Source: Brevipalpus yothersi
Lineage: Eukaryota > Arthropoda > Arachnida > Trombidiformes > Tenuipalpidae
Direction: 5' to 3'
Assembly: GCA_003956705.1 (NCBI GenBank)
Contig: QZCP01000079.1
Span: 69,090 to 133,089 of the forward strand
Length of the DNA stretch: 64,000 bases
Part shown: positions 23,495 through 36,560 of the stretch, in pieces
Layout: every line of letters starts with the position of its first letter
Numbering within the stretch: the stretch's first letter is position 1
Translations under genes and position numbers: made by a program
The notes under the pieces: model-generated
Seen by the model: the letters and a program-made list of their open reading frames with translations, nothing else
Told to the model about the DNA's origin: nothing
Database searches by the model: none

Positions 23495-26400
23495 ATGGGT
23501 AAAAAAGGTGAGTTGAAGGTGATGAGAAAGCTCTCGCTTTTCTTTCCGTATTGCAAGCTAATTTTGATTTACATGTGAAGACAAAAATTCAAAGAAAAAA
23601 GCCAAAGAGGTTGAAACCTATGATCGACATCTTGATCCCATCGAAGAGGATGATTCAATTCAAGGTATGTATTTGTTTGAAATGCGTCAAATCTTTATTA
23701 TTTGTTTCATTCTTTAACTTTTCATCCTGATTTAGACAATGTTGTAGTACCAAAAGCTGCCAGTAAACAATTGGCAGGTGAAGGCGAGGTTGATGAATTT
23801 GGGGCCAAGGACTACAGAAGTCAATTGACCCTGCGTGCAGATCATGAATCGCGTCCTTTGTGGGTGGTAAGCTTTCAATATCATTTGTAGCAATCAGATA
23901 GAGTCTTACCTAGTGCATCTTTCTTCAACCTCCACCTTTCTGATGGAGTTAGCGATTGGATTTACGAAAAATCTGAGTGAGAGAATAAATAAACCTTCAC
24001 CTTATCTTATTAACAGGCTCCTGATGGACACATATTTCTGGAAACATTCTCTCCTGTTTACAAGCATGCCCATGATTTTCTGATTGCAATTGCTGAGCCT
24101 GTATCTAGACCTAATCACGTGCATGAATACAAACTCACACCATATTCTCTATATGCTGCTGTTTCTGTTGGATTACAAACTGATGACATCATTGAATATC
24201 TCCGAAGACTGTGTAAAACATCTTTACCGGAAGGCATCGTACAATTTGTCCGAGTAAGTCAACTCAGTTCCGAAAGTAGGGTAACTTATCTTACTCTTTG
24301 TCTCAATTCCTCCTTGAATTATTTCTCTTGATTCCTCTTTTTTTCTATTCTCTTGGTGATTAGAGGAAACGAGCTCATTTTCCTAGTTGTCTGACTTCCT
24401 CAAGCTTTGAAGATCGTTAAGATCAAGAAAATTTTTCTCTTATTTATCCAAATCCTCAGGAATGCACACTGAGTTATGGGAAGGTCAAGTTGGTTCTGAA
24501 ACATAACAGATATTTCGTTGAGAGTCAGCATCCAGTGAGTAAAGATATCCTTGAACTCAATCTTTTGATACATGTATGGATACTCTCTTAGGAAATTCTT
24601 CAGCTTCTTCTACGTGATCCTGAGATACAGAGGTGTCGCCTAAGACGTGAAGACAATGAAGACGATCTCATTCTTGAATCGAGAGAGAAAACATTTGAAA
24701 GCTTGATCAAAAGTAGAGGTGAAACTTCTGAGATGGACACCTCTGAAGCTGATCAACCAGAAGATCGTGCCAAAGTACCCGAGGATATCGCTAACTACAT
24801 TGATAAGATGGAGGGTGATGAAGAAGACGAAACTGAGAATTTACAAACTGTCTCATTTGAAGTAAAGCAGGAAGAAATTGAGAATCTCCAAAGACAATGT
24901 ATTTTGCTTGAATATCCTCTCCTCGCCGAATATGACTTCAAGAATGATAATGTCAATCCCAACATAAAGTGAGAAGAATTGCTGATGGATTGATTGTACA
25001 ATTTTTCATATTCATAATTCTCTCCTACTTCAGCATAGATCTAAAACCATCAGCAGTCCTGCGACCTTATCAGGAGAAGAGCCTAAGAAAGATGTTCGGT
25101 AATGGCCGAGCTCGATCTGGTGTTATTGTTTTACCATGTGGTGCAGGAAAGTCTCTTGTAGGGGTAACTGCTTGTTGCACAGTCCGGAAGAGATGTCTTG
25201 TCTTGTGTAACTCTGCAGTGTCAGTAGAGCAATGGAAAACTCAAGTAAGACTTATCGGAATATTTCATCCCATTTCATCTTATTTCATTTTATTGATTTC
25301 ACTTCTATTAAAGTTCAAACTTTGGTCAACAGCAGATGATAGTATCATTTGCCGATTTACGTCAGAAGCGAAAGACAAGCCCACCAATAATGATTGCGGT
25401 ATTTGTATCACTACATTCACCATGATTACCCACACTCAGAAGCGTAGCTATGAGGCTGAACTCATGATGAAATGGTTGAAAGAACAAGAATGGGGTCTCA
25501 TGTTACTTGATGAAGTGCACACTATTCCCGCCAAAATGTTCCGTAAAGTTTTGACAATCGTTCAAGCTCATTGTAAATTGGGCCTCACTGCTACTTTAGT
25601 TCGTGAGGATGACAAGATTCAGGATTTGAACTTTCTGATTGGCCCAAAATTGTATGAGGCCAATTGGCATGAACTAGAGGCACTTGGGTATATCGCTAAG
25701 GTACAATGTGCTGAAGTATGGTGTCCCATGACATCAGAATTCTATCGCGAATATTTGGCAACTAGGACAGCGAAGAAAATGGTAAGCCATCATTGTTTAA
25801 CCGATAATAATTTTGATGAGAATTTTCATTGATTTGTTACATCCAGCTTCTCTATGTGATGAACCCGAACAAATTCAGAGCCTGTCAGTTCCTCATCCGT
25901 CATCATGAACGTCGAAATGACAAGATAATTGTGTTCTCCGATAATGTGTTTGCTCTACAGTATTATGCCAAACGACTGAATAAGTAAGCTAAACTTAGAT
26001 TTTTATTAGCTCATCTCTGATATAATTTTCTTCTAGACCCTACATCTTCGGCCCCACAAGTCAAGCTGAGCGGATGCAAATTCTCCAAAACTTCAAATAC
26101 AATCCAAAGGTCAACACTATCTTTGTGTCAAAAATTGCGGACACGTCTTTTGATCTTCCCGAGGCGAATGTTCTGATCCAGATATCAAGTCATGGTGGCT
26201 CTCGACGACAAGAAGCTCAACGACTCGGTCGAATTCTGAGAGCTAAGAAAGGCTCTATAGCCGAAGATTACAATGCTTTTTTTTATTCATTGGTGTCTCA
26301 AGATACTCTTGAAATGCATTACGCAAGAAAGAGACAGAGTTTTCTCGTAAACCAAGGATATACTTACAAAGTGATAACCAAGCTGAAAGGGATGGAGGAA

Positions 26401-26661
26401 GAAGAACTACTATTTTCGACAAAAGATGAGCAACATAAGCTTCTGCAGGAAGTTCTGACTGCTAACGATGCTGATGGAGAGGAAGAAAAAATTCCAGGAG
26501 AGATCGGTGGAAAAGGGCCAGGATCTGCAAATCGAAAGATTGGCAACATTGGTTCCATTTCAGGAGCTGATGATAATGTTTATATGGAATACAAATCTAG
26601 AGCTAAGCTGAATCTTGAGTCAAGACATCCCTTGTTCAAGCGTTTCAGGAAAACGAAATGA
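23495..26661 (+). CDS. ERCC3: TFIIH helicase/translocase subunit XPB, 10 exons
   Basis: 3'-5' SF2 DNA translocase of TFIIH that opens promoters and damaged DNA in nucleotide excision repair. Exons: 23495-23507, 23581-23664, 23736-23866, 24017-24253, 24460-24534, 24592-24968, 25034-25244, 25314-25781, 25847-25983 and 26037-26661. All are GT-AG and in frame, 785 aa (human 782). The N-terminal damage-recognition region includes DYRSQLTLRADHESRPLWVA. Walker A is LPCGAGKS (Lys345), the DEVH box is near residues 442-445, the RED motif occurs in TATLVREDDK, and the helicase C-lobe has RRQEAQRLGRILRAKKG. The C-terminus has SGADDNVYMEY and ends HPLFKRFRKTK. The first exon codes only MGKK. Damaged partial copies lie at 34855-36300 and 62246-62335. 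Confidence 0.95.
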
Positions 26662-26844
26662 ATGATTGAATAAAATGTGTATAAAATGATACACCATATC
26701 CTTACACAAGATCTTATTCAATACATAAATCAGTGGCCCAACTTAATGAAAATTCTTCTGCAGCCATTCCAAGCTTTTTCTCCAAAAATCTCATGATCAC
26801 CTTATTCTTTTCTCTTTTCTAGGTTGCTATTTATTAATTTCATC
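26662..26844 (+). promoter_or_regulatory. XPB-POLQ intergenic spacer
   Basis: Only 183 bp separate the XPB stop and POLQ Met. AATAAA at about 26669-26674 is the likely XPB poly(A) signal. A pyrimidine tract ending TTTTCTAG at about 26820, 24 bp before the POLQ ATG, looks like a 3' splice site for a 5' UTR exon. Both features survive in the damaged copy at 36310-36500. Confidence 0.55.
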
Positions 26845-29800
26845 ATGCACGGTCTCAAACAACTTTTTCCTACCAAAAAGTCCAACTATGTGTCATCTAA
26901 TCAAAAGAAGTATGTTCTTCCAACCCTCAAATCACAACGTCCTAGAAATGAGTCCAATCACACTCCTGAGAAAGGGCCTCTAACAAAATCGAAAATTAGT
27001 GGTTCTAGTCAAGTATCATCTTCCAGTAGACAGCAAACATCCCACCGAGAAACAAACAACGAATCATATAAAAACATTCAAGAGATCAACCCTTCAATCA
27101 CATTCGCCAGTACTAATCAGATTTCCCAGGAAAAACGTGGCGATCCATCAATCGAATCAGATATGACAAGTGGATATGATTTAAAAGGTTGGGGTCTTCC
27201 TGATAGCCTAGTTAAATGGTATAATAGCAAGGGAATAGACAAACTTTTCCAATGGCAGGTACGTATTTGAACCACTTCGATTCCTATACTTCACACACTT
27301 TTCTACTTCTCAGCTCGACTGTTTAAAAATGGATGGAGTCCTTTACGATGGTAAAAACCTTATCTTCTCAGCACCAACCTCGGCTGGCAAAACAATAGTT
27401 GCCGATATTTTGATGCTCAAAAATGTTCTCGATCGTAAAAAGAAAGCAATCATCATTCTTCCGTTTGTCTCTGTTTCACGGGAAAAGATGCTAGCTCTGC
27501 AAAGCAGTTTGAATGGGGCGTTGAAAGTTGGAGGTTTCATGGGCAACAATCATCCAGTTGGAGGCTTAGACGCCGTTGACATAGCCGTTTGTACAATCGA
27601 AAAAGCTAATAACTTTATCAATAGGTAACGACGAAACTGAAAATATCGGTAAGAAACTAAGAATTTGAAAATGTTCTCTTTCATTAGGTTAATCCAAGAG
27701 GGAAAATTACATCAAATCGGATGCTTGGTTGTCGATGAGCTCCACATGTTGGGTGATCCGAGTAGAGGCTATTTTTTAGAATTGCTCCTTAGCAAATTAG
27801 TTTATATAGCTGATATCAAGAAACTTCATATTCAAATTATCGGGATGAGTGCAACACTCCCAAATCTTGATGAAGTTGCCAGATGGTTAAAAGCGGAATT
27901 ATATGTGACAGACTATCGACCTGTTCCGTTTGTTGAAAAGATAAGGTTAGGTGAACAAGTTTTTGAGGTGTTCAACAAAGGTACCAGAGGAGCCAAGCCT
28001 CTACCTAATTTCAACGATTTTGGCTATGATCTCAAAGAGGCTAGTTCGTTGGTCCACATACTTGAAACGCTTCTGGAAGGTGGAGGTGTGCTGGTATTTT
28101 GTCCTTCAAAGGCTAAGTGTGAACAGCTAGCTTATAAAACTGCAACAATGATCTCATATGTGCTGAAAAAATATGCAAGTGATCCCAATTTCAGTTATGG
28201 TAAAAGATTAGCTGATGTATTCAATCACAGTGAAGCAAAATTTCTGGCCAATCAAATCTATGCCAGCCAGCCTTCTGCTGAGATTTCGTTCAAGCGAACC
28301 ATTCCTTTTGGTGTCGCTTTTCATCATGCAGGTTTATCAATTGAAGAAAGAGATATGGTCGAAGATGCATTCAGACGAGGTATTCTTAAAGTCATCACAG
28401 CTACTTCTACTCTATCATCAGGTGTTAATTTACCAGCAAGAAGAGTGATCATCAGCTCACCTATGTTCTACAATGATACAATGGATATTTTAACATATAA
28501 ACAAATGGTTGGACGATCTGGCCGTAAAGGTATTGATACCTCTGGTGAAAGTATTTTAATCTGCACTTCAAAGGAAGAGAAAGACAAAGGACTTCAGTTA
28601 GTCAGCAGTAAGCTTCGTGAGATCACTTCAGCTCTATTCAACAATCAGGATGAGGAAAAATTTTCTGGCTCGCTACAAAGAGGCATCCTTGATTGTATAG
28701 CTAGTGGTATGGCTCGCACAAAAGAAGAGGTAATCAAGTTTGTTGGGTGCACTTTTGGGGCTTCCAATACTCGTGTCAGCGATGACACAATCCAAAAATG
28801 TATCGAATACCTGGTGAGAATGCAATTTATTTATCTTGATAGAGATGGATTAGGATTTCTTCCCTCTAAGTTGGGCAAGGCTGTCCTTGCTTCTTCTATT
28901 GGACCTGACCAAGCTCTGTACTTCATGAAAGACCTTCAAAAAGCAAGAAGAGGCTTCGTCTTGGGAAATGATCTCCACATTCTTTTTGAAATTTCTCTCT
29001 GTCTTCCCGATAAAAATCGAATTAATTGGAAGAAGTATTTCGAAATTTTCACGGAGCTTGATGATGATTTCCAAAATACTTCTCAAATCATTGGAATTGA
29101 TCCAGGCTATCTTTGTCAGAGATCTATAAGTGAATCTCCCAAAATTGACGATAAATTGAGAATTCATTCGAGATTTTTCTACGCTTTGGCTTTGAATGAT
29201 CTCATCAAGGAAATGTCATTGAAAAAAGTCTCAGAGAAATACGATATTCCTAAAGGTGAGCTGCAGAGTTTCCAAACGAATGCAGCTACTTTCGCTGGGA
29301 TAGTCTCAACATTCTGTAGTAACTTAGGCTACGATAATCTTGAGCTAATTATCAGTCAATTCCGTGACCGGTTACAATATGGAGTGAAGCGTGAGCTGAT
29401 TGACATTCTCAAGCTTTCCTGCCTTAATCCTGAATTTGCTCGAGCTCTGTTCGAAAATGGTCTCACCACGATAATCCAAATCGCTCACTGCAGAAGTGAA
29501 AGGATCGAACATATACTACTCAATGCTTGCCCATTCGAAGAGAATGTCAATCCAAAATACAAGAAAGTTTGGAACCCACAGCTTAATAAATTTCTAGCGA
29601 TCGAAGAAGTCGGTAGAATGGCTGTAAAACAAGCTCGTGAGCTTGTGGAAGCTGACATCGGAAGTCGAATAAGTTGGTCAAGCAGTGATTCAGGTCCAGA
29701 AAGTGAGCAAGTCGCTCCAAGAGCTACCAAAACGGTCCGGAAAAAGAGAAAAACATCTTCAATATCCCCCAAAGTTGTTACTCCGAAGAAGAAAAGTATT

Positions 29801-32421
29801 GTAAGCAGATCATCTCTCAGGAAAAATTCGTCTTGGGCTCTTCGTAATTCTTTGCGTGCAAAAAATAGCTCGACATCTTTCAGTATTCCTTCATCGAATC
29901 ATAATACAAATGGTAATCTGTTTTCAACTCCCATACAAGCTTCTCATAGTTCCGTATTCTCCATGGGAAACACCATAAGCATGAAAGAATCGAATTCTTC
30001 TCTTCATGCCAATACTCATCACTCAAGTTTCAACGAAAGCAACGATATTGATTCATCCTCATCTTCATTCGCCATATTGAACTCGAACAATTTCAACCTA
30101 GCTTCGACTCCAAGCATATCGTCATCAGATGTATCTCTCAACCATATTTCATTAAATTCGAAATTGCCTTCTTATTCCTCCTCTACTAGTATAGGTAACC
30201 CAGATTCATCTGGAGTCTTTACTTCGATTAGTGTCTCTAAGAGTTCTACTGATGATGAGCCAGCTAATCTACCATTTACTGTTATAAAGCGCGGAAAAAG
30301 TCCACCTGAGAAGCCTGGCTCACCGAGGAGTAAACTCCTGAAAAAATCTACACAATATTCGGAGGAACAACCATCAAAGTCATCAGTCAGCTGTGTTAAT
30401 CCACAATTACCTGTGATCAAGAAAGTTTCGAAGGATATTCCTTTCACGACATTTTTTATGAAGCTGAAACGGACGAAAAAAATTTGCTTCCAAGCAGACT
30501 GTAAAGACATAGAGACAAAAAAGCATGGAATAGGATCCAATCTCAATTTTTCAAAGAAAAGCTCGATAGATCCTCTAGAGAAAGGCTTGCCTCTACTCTA
30601 TTCGAAAGAAAAATGTGTAGAAAGAATTTCTATCTATCTAGGTGGAAGTTCTATCTATCTTTTCGAAGGAAAATATTTCCTCGAAGAGTTCGCAAAGCGC
30701 ATGAAAGAATTCATCGAGAATCATACTGGTGATCATCTCAAAATTGTCGTCTATGATCTTCTGACAGTGTATAAAATTTTTCGTAAGTGCTTCAAACTTA
30801 GTAGGAACTCTTTGCGTAAAGTGTCTTGGTTCGATCATCGTGTGGCTACATGGCTTTTAAATCCTGATGATTATTTTAACGATCCTACTTGTGGAAATCT
30901 CTTCAAACTGTATGTTCCAGTCAATCAGACTAATGTGATTGCCGAATCTCTCTGCTGCTATGCGTACCAGTCCTTCAAGATACATGATGCTCAAGTTTCT
31001 CAACTCGAAGAAAAAAACCTCCTCCACTTCATGGAGCATACTGAAATGAAAGTTGTCACAATTATAAGTGAATCCGAGCTTGTTGGAATATTGATTGATG
31101 TCAATTTCATAAAGCATTTCGAGACTCAGTCTTATGAATATATTGAGAATTTGAAAAAACTCATCAATGAGCTTGCTGGTGAAGACGTTGATACTGATAA
31201 CTTTTACCAAGTTGCTAAAATACTTTACAAGAAGCTCGATCTCTTGTCCCATTGTGGACATCTTAAGGATCTCGATATAGATGAGCACTTTTTTGATCAA
31301 CCTCATAGAGATAGAAAACTTCCTGAGCATCTTAAAACCCACAAAAAGAATCTTAAAGTCCTCTCACAATATCATTCACTGCCTAAGTATATTTCCTACT
31401 TCAGAACACTGACAACCGTTCGCCGTGATGCCAAAGAGGTATTTGACCTATCGAAAGAGGATAGTCAAGCAGAGCGTCGTATTTCAGGCTATTCCAGTTA
31501 TGCTGTTACTGGTCGCATTCTGATGGATTTTCCGAACATGCAAAAATTAGCTAAAGAATTTGTATTCGAGATTGGAGATACTAAGCATTCTCTCAATCCA
31601 AGACAAGTTCTGAAGGCTGGAGAGAATAAAGTTCTTCTCTCTGCAGATTTTAGTCAAGTCGAGCTCCGGATATTGGCCCATTTTTCCAAAGATGAACTTT
31701 TAATCGCTGCTCTTAATGGTGGGGAGGACATTTTTAAACAAATTGCTGCAAAAATTTTCCATCGAGAAGTGAATGAGATTACTCAAATTGAAAGATCCAA
31801 TGCAAAAGAGGTAAGTTTGCATACTTAACTGAGTTACAGGCCTTGCTCTATAGCCTCTTTTTTTTCTGTGGGCAGATTTGCTATGGAATCGTCTATGGTA
31901 TGGGGAAAAAGGTTTTAGCTTCCAATATAGCGGTAGATCAGAAGGGTGCAGAAAAATTCAAGCAGCAATTCATGAGTACATTTAGATACTTGGATCTTTT
32001 CATGCACAAATGCCAAGAGGAGAGTGTTCGTGATGAAAAAGTTGAGACTCTGCTTGGCCGATACCGTCTTCTGGGAGAAAAAGCTAACAAAGGAACCGAT
32101 TCTTTTAAAAAAGGTGCTCGAATAGCTTTAAATTCAAAGATTCAAGGTTCTGCGGCAGATATTTTGCGTCTGGCTCTGGTTCAAATTGAAGAGGAGATAT
32201 TGAAAAGCGATCTGGATGCTACATTGATCATGCAGCTACACGATGAGGTCATCTACGAAGTGGCTTCCTCTGAACTCTCTCATCTAGCTAAAATAATTGA
32301 GTTTTGTATGATGAATTGTGCAAACATTTGTGAATTATTAATTAAGCTGCCAGTTACTCTGAAAGTAGGAAAAAATTGGGGTCAGATGGAGGATATTCCT
32401 AAACCATCTGAGTTAAATTGA
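26845..32421 (+). CDS. POLQ: DNA polymerase theta (helicase-polymerase fusion), 4 exons
   Basis: Central enzyme of microhomology-mediated (theta-mediated) end joining. Exons 26845-27258, 27314-27624, 27688-31810 and 31876-32421 give 1797 aa, shorter than human (2590) because the disordered centre is small. SF2 helicase: Walker A SAPTSAGKT (about 157-165), DELH (258-261), motif VI QMVGRSGRKG (from 514), then the Hel308-like helical region. The centre (about 900-1190) is Ser/Asn-rich and presumably disordered. The C-terminal family A polymerase has motif A DFSQVELR (Asp1562), motif B region RSNAKEICYGIVYGMG across the last intron, and motif C QLHDEVIYE (Asp1739). The Met at 26845 is the first in frame after the splice-like site. 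Truncated relatives follow downstream. Confidence 0.95.
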
Positions 32422-33304
32422 TTGATTATTTTTTTAACTTTTTAAATTTTTCACATGTTATGAGCTCTTGCTGATCAATTTTCATCTCCATTTCTATCAG
32501 ATCTCTGGAAAATATTTCTCAACATCAGTTGAATGTCTGTGATATAGTTTTTATTGGGGATTTTTATGTGACGATTGATGATTCAAGTTCATTATCCAGT
32601 TCGAAAGCCTAGCAATCTTGATTACTTTCCATCTTAAAAGTTGATATATTCACATGGAAATATGTAATAATTGTCTTCTCCTATGACTTGTGTGAAAATT
32701 GATTCCATAATTAAAATCAATTGCCAGAATCATGACCAAACGCTGGAACTGTTATTTGTTACATGAGACGTGCTCCAAAATCTCATTATGATCAATTTTC
32801 AATCCATTTTGACTTGATTGTCAGATCACTATTTTGAGTATAAGTTTCTCATCAAATTAAAAACAGCTTCTGTCATCAAAAAACCCTTTCATTAGCTATA
32901 AGAGTTGAAAATAAAAATAACCAAACAATTAGGGTGATAAATGTTTTATTCATCTCAAAAATAAAATTGATCAAAATTGCTACAAGACTATGATCCAAGC
33001 ATTACATGTTTCAGGTTGAGACTATGTTTTTTCCTCTTCCCTAAGCAAAACACCCGATTTTGGTTTGTGAATTTAACAATCATCATAAATATTAATACTG
33101 ATATGAGAAGTAATGACTAATTTGGGATTATAGCCATTTCAGTACCTGTAATAAATTGTAATAAGATTGATTTTCATATTAATTAGCAAGTTGAAATCAC
33201 GATTGAAAAAAAGAGTGAATTAGAATATTGGATGCAAATTTTTTTAATGCATTGAAAGCTGCATCTCAAGGGAGAATCACAACCGAAAAAAACATAAAAA
33301 AAAT
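32422..33304. other. 3' flank of POLQ; contains the empty site of the Polinton
   Basis: Non-coding. Nearly identical to 42518-42805 plus 60170-60818, which are split by the Polinton. The uninterrupted target is at 32704-32709 (tccata), one mismatch from the duplicated ttcata. Confidence 0.8.
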
Positions 33305-33905
33305 TCATTTTTGCTCGGCAAATGGATTTTCTTGAACAAATCCTTGAAATCCTTCTTGGCACGACTCATATAGAGTCGAGTTCATTGGACCATCGGTTTC
33401 CAAAATTTGGCAATCATCTTCATCATCATCACCTTTGCCATCCTTTGTCGATCGTTCATCATCATCTTCACTTTCACTTTGTAGCTCCTCTTCATCGCCG
33501 TCTTTGTCTTTCCTGTTTTCCTTTCCAGATTTCTCGTGGAACCCTTTTTCGATTTGGGTCCTTACCCAAACTTTATCAGTTTTGGTCCCCAGGACCACCT
33601 CCGTCTTTTTCTTGTAAGACTTGCGATCCGTCTCTGCGCCATCATTTAGATCTTTCTCACTGTAGGAGAAAAAAAAGAGAGAAAAGAAAAAGAGAGGGAA
33701 AAAAATGATTAGTCAAGAGTTAAAAGGAAGAAACATGAAAACAATCAATCGTCAGACAATCAGACATGAAAATGTCTGCCACATAAAGATTCAACTCACT
33801 CAATTCGAACCGATCTTGAAAAAGAGGTAGCCAGATTGGTGATTGCCAATATGTTGCTGTCGGTTAGCCGCAAGCTATCTATCAGGCTTTTTGGATAGCT
33901 AAAAT
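33305..33905 (-). pseudogene. Acidic hypothetical protein gene, copy 1, 5' truncated
   Basis: Paralogue of the gene at 60819-61528. Exon 2 (33659-33305) is open and encodes a Lys-rich then strongly acidic segment ending ENPFAEQK, 13 residues beyond the other copy's stop. Exon 1 (ending 33800) keeps only its last ~33 codons (KSLIDSLRLTDSNILAITN onward). A deletion of about 0.3 kb next to 33893-33905 removed the start codon and the basic N-terminus. A splice-acceptor-like TTTTAG directly before the remaining frame leaves a slim chance of rescue by an upstream exon. Product not recognised. Confidence 0.65.
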
Positions 33906-34481
33906 GATTAGTAAAAAATGTCACGAGGCGAGAAGAGATGAACGAATAAATAAAATGGAGTTGGTTTTGATATTTATATACAAACTAATCAACCACCTTA
34001 CTAAGCATGAAGAAAAATGTTGATCATGATTATCGAAACTGATCATGTAAGTAAAAATTTGATTGTGGATGGAACTTTTCTGCTCTTCAACAGGACATCA
34101 AAGTAATCTTTTTAGTTCTAGTATACATGATCATGGGATAATATCAGTCAACTTTCTCTAATCGAGCTTTTTTTTTCTCCTTCTTACTCCAGCCAATAGA
34201 CGATCTTTTCTACCTGATCATGTTTATTGTATTCTAAACAGTGGAAAAAAATGTCTCATTCCCTCATCAATGTGATGGTAGAAATATTTTATTTCGATAA
34301 AAAACTCTCTTTATCTATGTCCGTGTGTGTATACATGTTTTTTATCATCCAATCCGCACCGATTACATCCTACTTTGGTGATAGAGAGAGACGTCTCATG
34401 ATTGTAATCAACTTGAAAGGTGATTCCAAGATCACCATCAGGGATGACAGACTTGTCCTCTAAAGAAGGTTCGAGATCTGT
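33906..34481. other. Non-coding flank of the acidic gene, unit 1
   Basis: Almost the same sequence recurs at 61685-62245. It ends at the unit junction ggttcgagatctg, where POLQ/XPB fragments begin in both places. Confidence 0.6.
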
Positions 34482-34854
34482 AAACCTATTTGAACCACTT
34501 CGATTTATATGGCTTACCAACTTTTCTATTGTTCAGCTCGACTGTTTAAAAATGTTCAAAAATGGATGAAGTCCTTTACGATGGTGAAAATCTCAGCACC
34601 AACTTCAGCTGGCAAAACAATAGTTGCCCTTATTTTGATGCTCAAAAATGTTCTCGATCGTAGAATGAAATAAATAAATAAATCATCATTATTCCATTTG
34701 TCTCTGTTTCATGGGGAAAATGCTCGCTCTGCAAAGCAGTGTGAATGGGACGTTGAAAGTTAGAGGTTTCATGGGCAACAATCATCCAGTTGAAGGATTA
34801 GACTCCGTTGATATAGTACAGGCCGTTTGTACAACCGAAAAAGGTAAAAATAAA
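34482..34854 (+). pseudogene. POLQ: POLQ intron 1 - exon 2 fragment
   Basis: Begins inside POLQ intron 1 (tatttgaaccacttcgat) and runs through exon 2 to about the GLDSVDI region. It has internal deletions (part of the stretch before Walker A is missing), a repeat-like insertion aaataaataaataa at 34668-34682 and frame breaks. It is joined at about 34855 to XPB intron 2. Clearly non-functional. Confidence 0.85.
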
Positions 34855-36300
34855 AAGTTCAATTAAAGGTATGTATTTGTTTTGAATGCGTCAAATCTTT
34901 ATTATTTGTTTCATTCTTTGACTTTTCATCCTGATTTAGACAATGTTGTGTTACCAAAAGCTGCCAGTAAACAAATGGCAGGCGAAGTTGGGGTTAGAGA
35001 TTGGATTTTTGAACAATCTGGGTGAGAGAGTAAATCATCCTTCACCTTATCTTATTCACAGGCTCCTGATTGACACATATTTCTGGAAACATTCTCTCCT
35101 GTTCAAAAGCATGATTTTCTGATTGCAATTGCTGAGCCTGTATCTAGACCTAATCACGTGCATGAATACAAACTCACACCATATTCTCTATATGCTGCTG
35201 TTTCTGTTGGATTACAAACTGATGACATCATTGAATATCTCCGAAGACTGTGTAAAACATCTTTACCGGAAGGCATCGTACAATTTGTCCGAGTAAGTCG
35301 ACTCAGTTCCGAAAGTAGGGTAACTTATCTTACTCTTTGACTCATTTCCTCCTTGAATCATTTCTCTTGATTCCTCTTACTTCTTATTGTGTTAGTGGGT
35401 AGAGAAAACGAGCCCATGTTTCTAGTTGCCCGACTTCCTCAAGCTTTGAAGATCGTTAAGATCACGAAATTTTTTTCTTATTTATCCCAATCCTCAGGAA
35501 TGCACACTGAGTTATGGGAAGGTCAAGTTGGTTCTGAAACATAACAGATATTTCGTTGAGAGTCAGCATCCAGTAAGTGAAGATATCCTTGAACTCAATC
35601 TTTTAATACATGTATGGATACTCTCTTAGGAAATTCTTCAGCTTCTTCTACGTGATCCTGAGATACAGAGGTGTCGCCTAAGACGTGAAGACAATGAAGA
35701 CGATCTCATTCTTGAATCGAGAGAGAAAACATTTGAAAGCTTGATCAAAAGTAGAGGTGAAACTTCTGAGATGGAAACCTCTGAAGCTGATCAACCAGAA
35801 GATCGTGCCGAAGTACTCGAGGATATCGCTAACTACATTGATAAGATGGAGGGTGATGAAGAAGACGAAACTGAGAATTTACAAACTGTCTCATTTGAAG
35901 TAAAGCAGGAAGAAATTGAGAATCTCCAAAGACAATGTATTTTGCTTGAATATCCTCTCCTCGCCGAATATGACTTCAAGAATGATAATGTCAATCCCAA
36001 AATAAAGTGAGTAAAATTGCTGATGGATTGATTGTACAATTTTTCATATTCATAATTCTCTCCTACTTCAGCATAGATCTAAAGCCATCAGCAGTCCTTC
36101 GACCATATCAGGAGAAAAGTCTACGCAAGATGTTCGGTAATGGCCGAGCTCGATCTGGCGTGATTGTTAAACCATGTGGTGCAGGGAAGTCTCTTGTAGG
36201 GGTAACTGCTTGTTGCACAGTACGGAAAAGATGTCTTGTCTTGTGTAACTCTGCAGTGCAAGTAGAGCAATGGAAAACTCAAGTAAGACTTAAGACTTAT
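34855..36300 (+). pseudogene. ERCC3: XPB fragment, exons 3-7 with introns
   Basis: Copy of 23660-25250 including introns, so it arose by DNA duplication, not retroposition. Exon 3 is deleted after its first third. Exon 4 has a Gly-to-TGA change (GCTCCTGATTGA at about 35061-35072) and a small deletion in the KHAHDF region. Exons 5-7 are almost intact, with Walker A as KPCGAGKS. After exon 7 (CAAGTAAGACTTA) it jumps to the XPB tail. The entire C-terminal helicase is missing. Confidence 0.9.
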
Positions 36301-36560
36301 TCAGACGAAATGAATGATTGAATAAAATGTGTATGAAATGATACACCATATCCTTACACAAGATCTTATTCAATACCTAAATCAGTGGCCCAGCTTAATG
36401 AGATTCTTCTACAGCCATTCCAAGCTTTTCCTCCAAAAATCTCATGATGACCTTATTCTTTCCTCTTTTCTAGGTTACTATTTATTGATTCCATCATGCA
36501 CGGTCTCAAACAACTTTTTCCTACCAGAAAGTCCAACTAGGTGTCATCTAATCAGAAGAA
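36301..36560 (+). pseudogene. XPB tail / POLQ 5' end fragment
   Basis: Matches the XPB stop region, the intergenic spacer and the first POLQ codons (26650-26920). The POLQ frame reaches a TAG at about 36538-36540 (gtccaactagg), then homology stops at about 36560 where foreign sequence begins. Confidence 0.85.
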
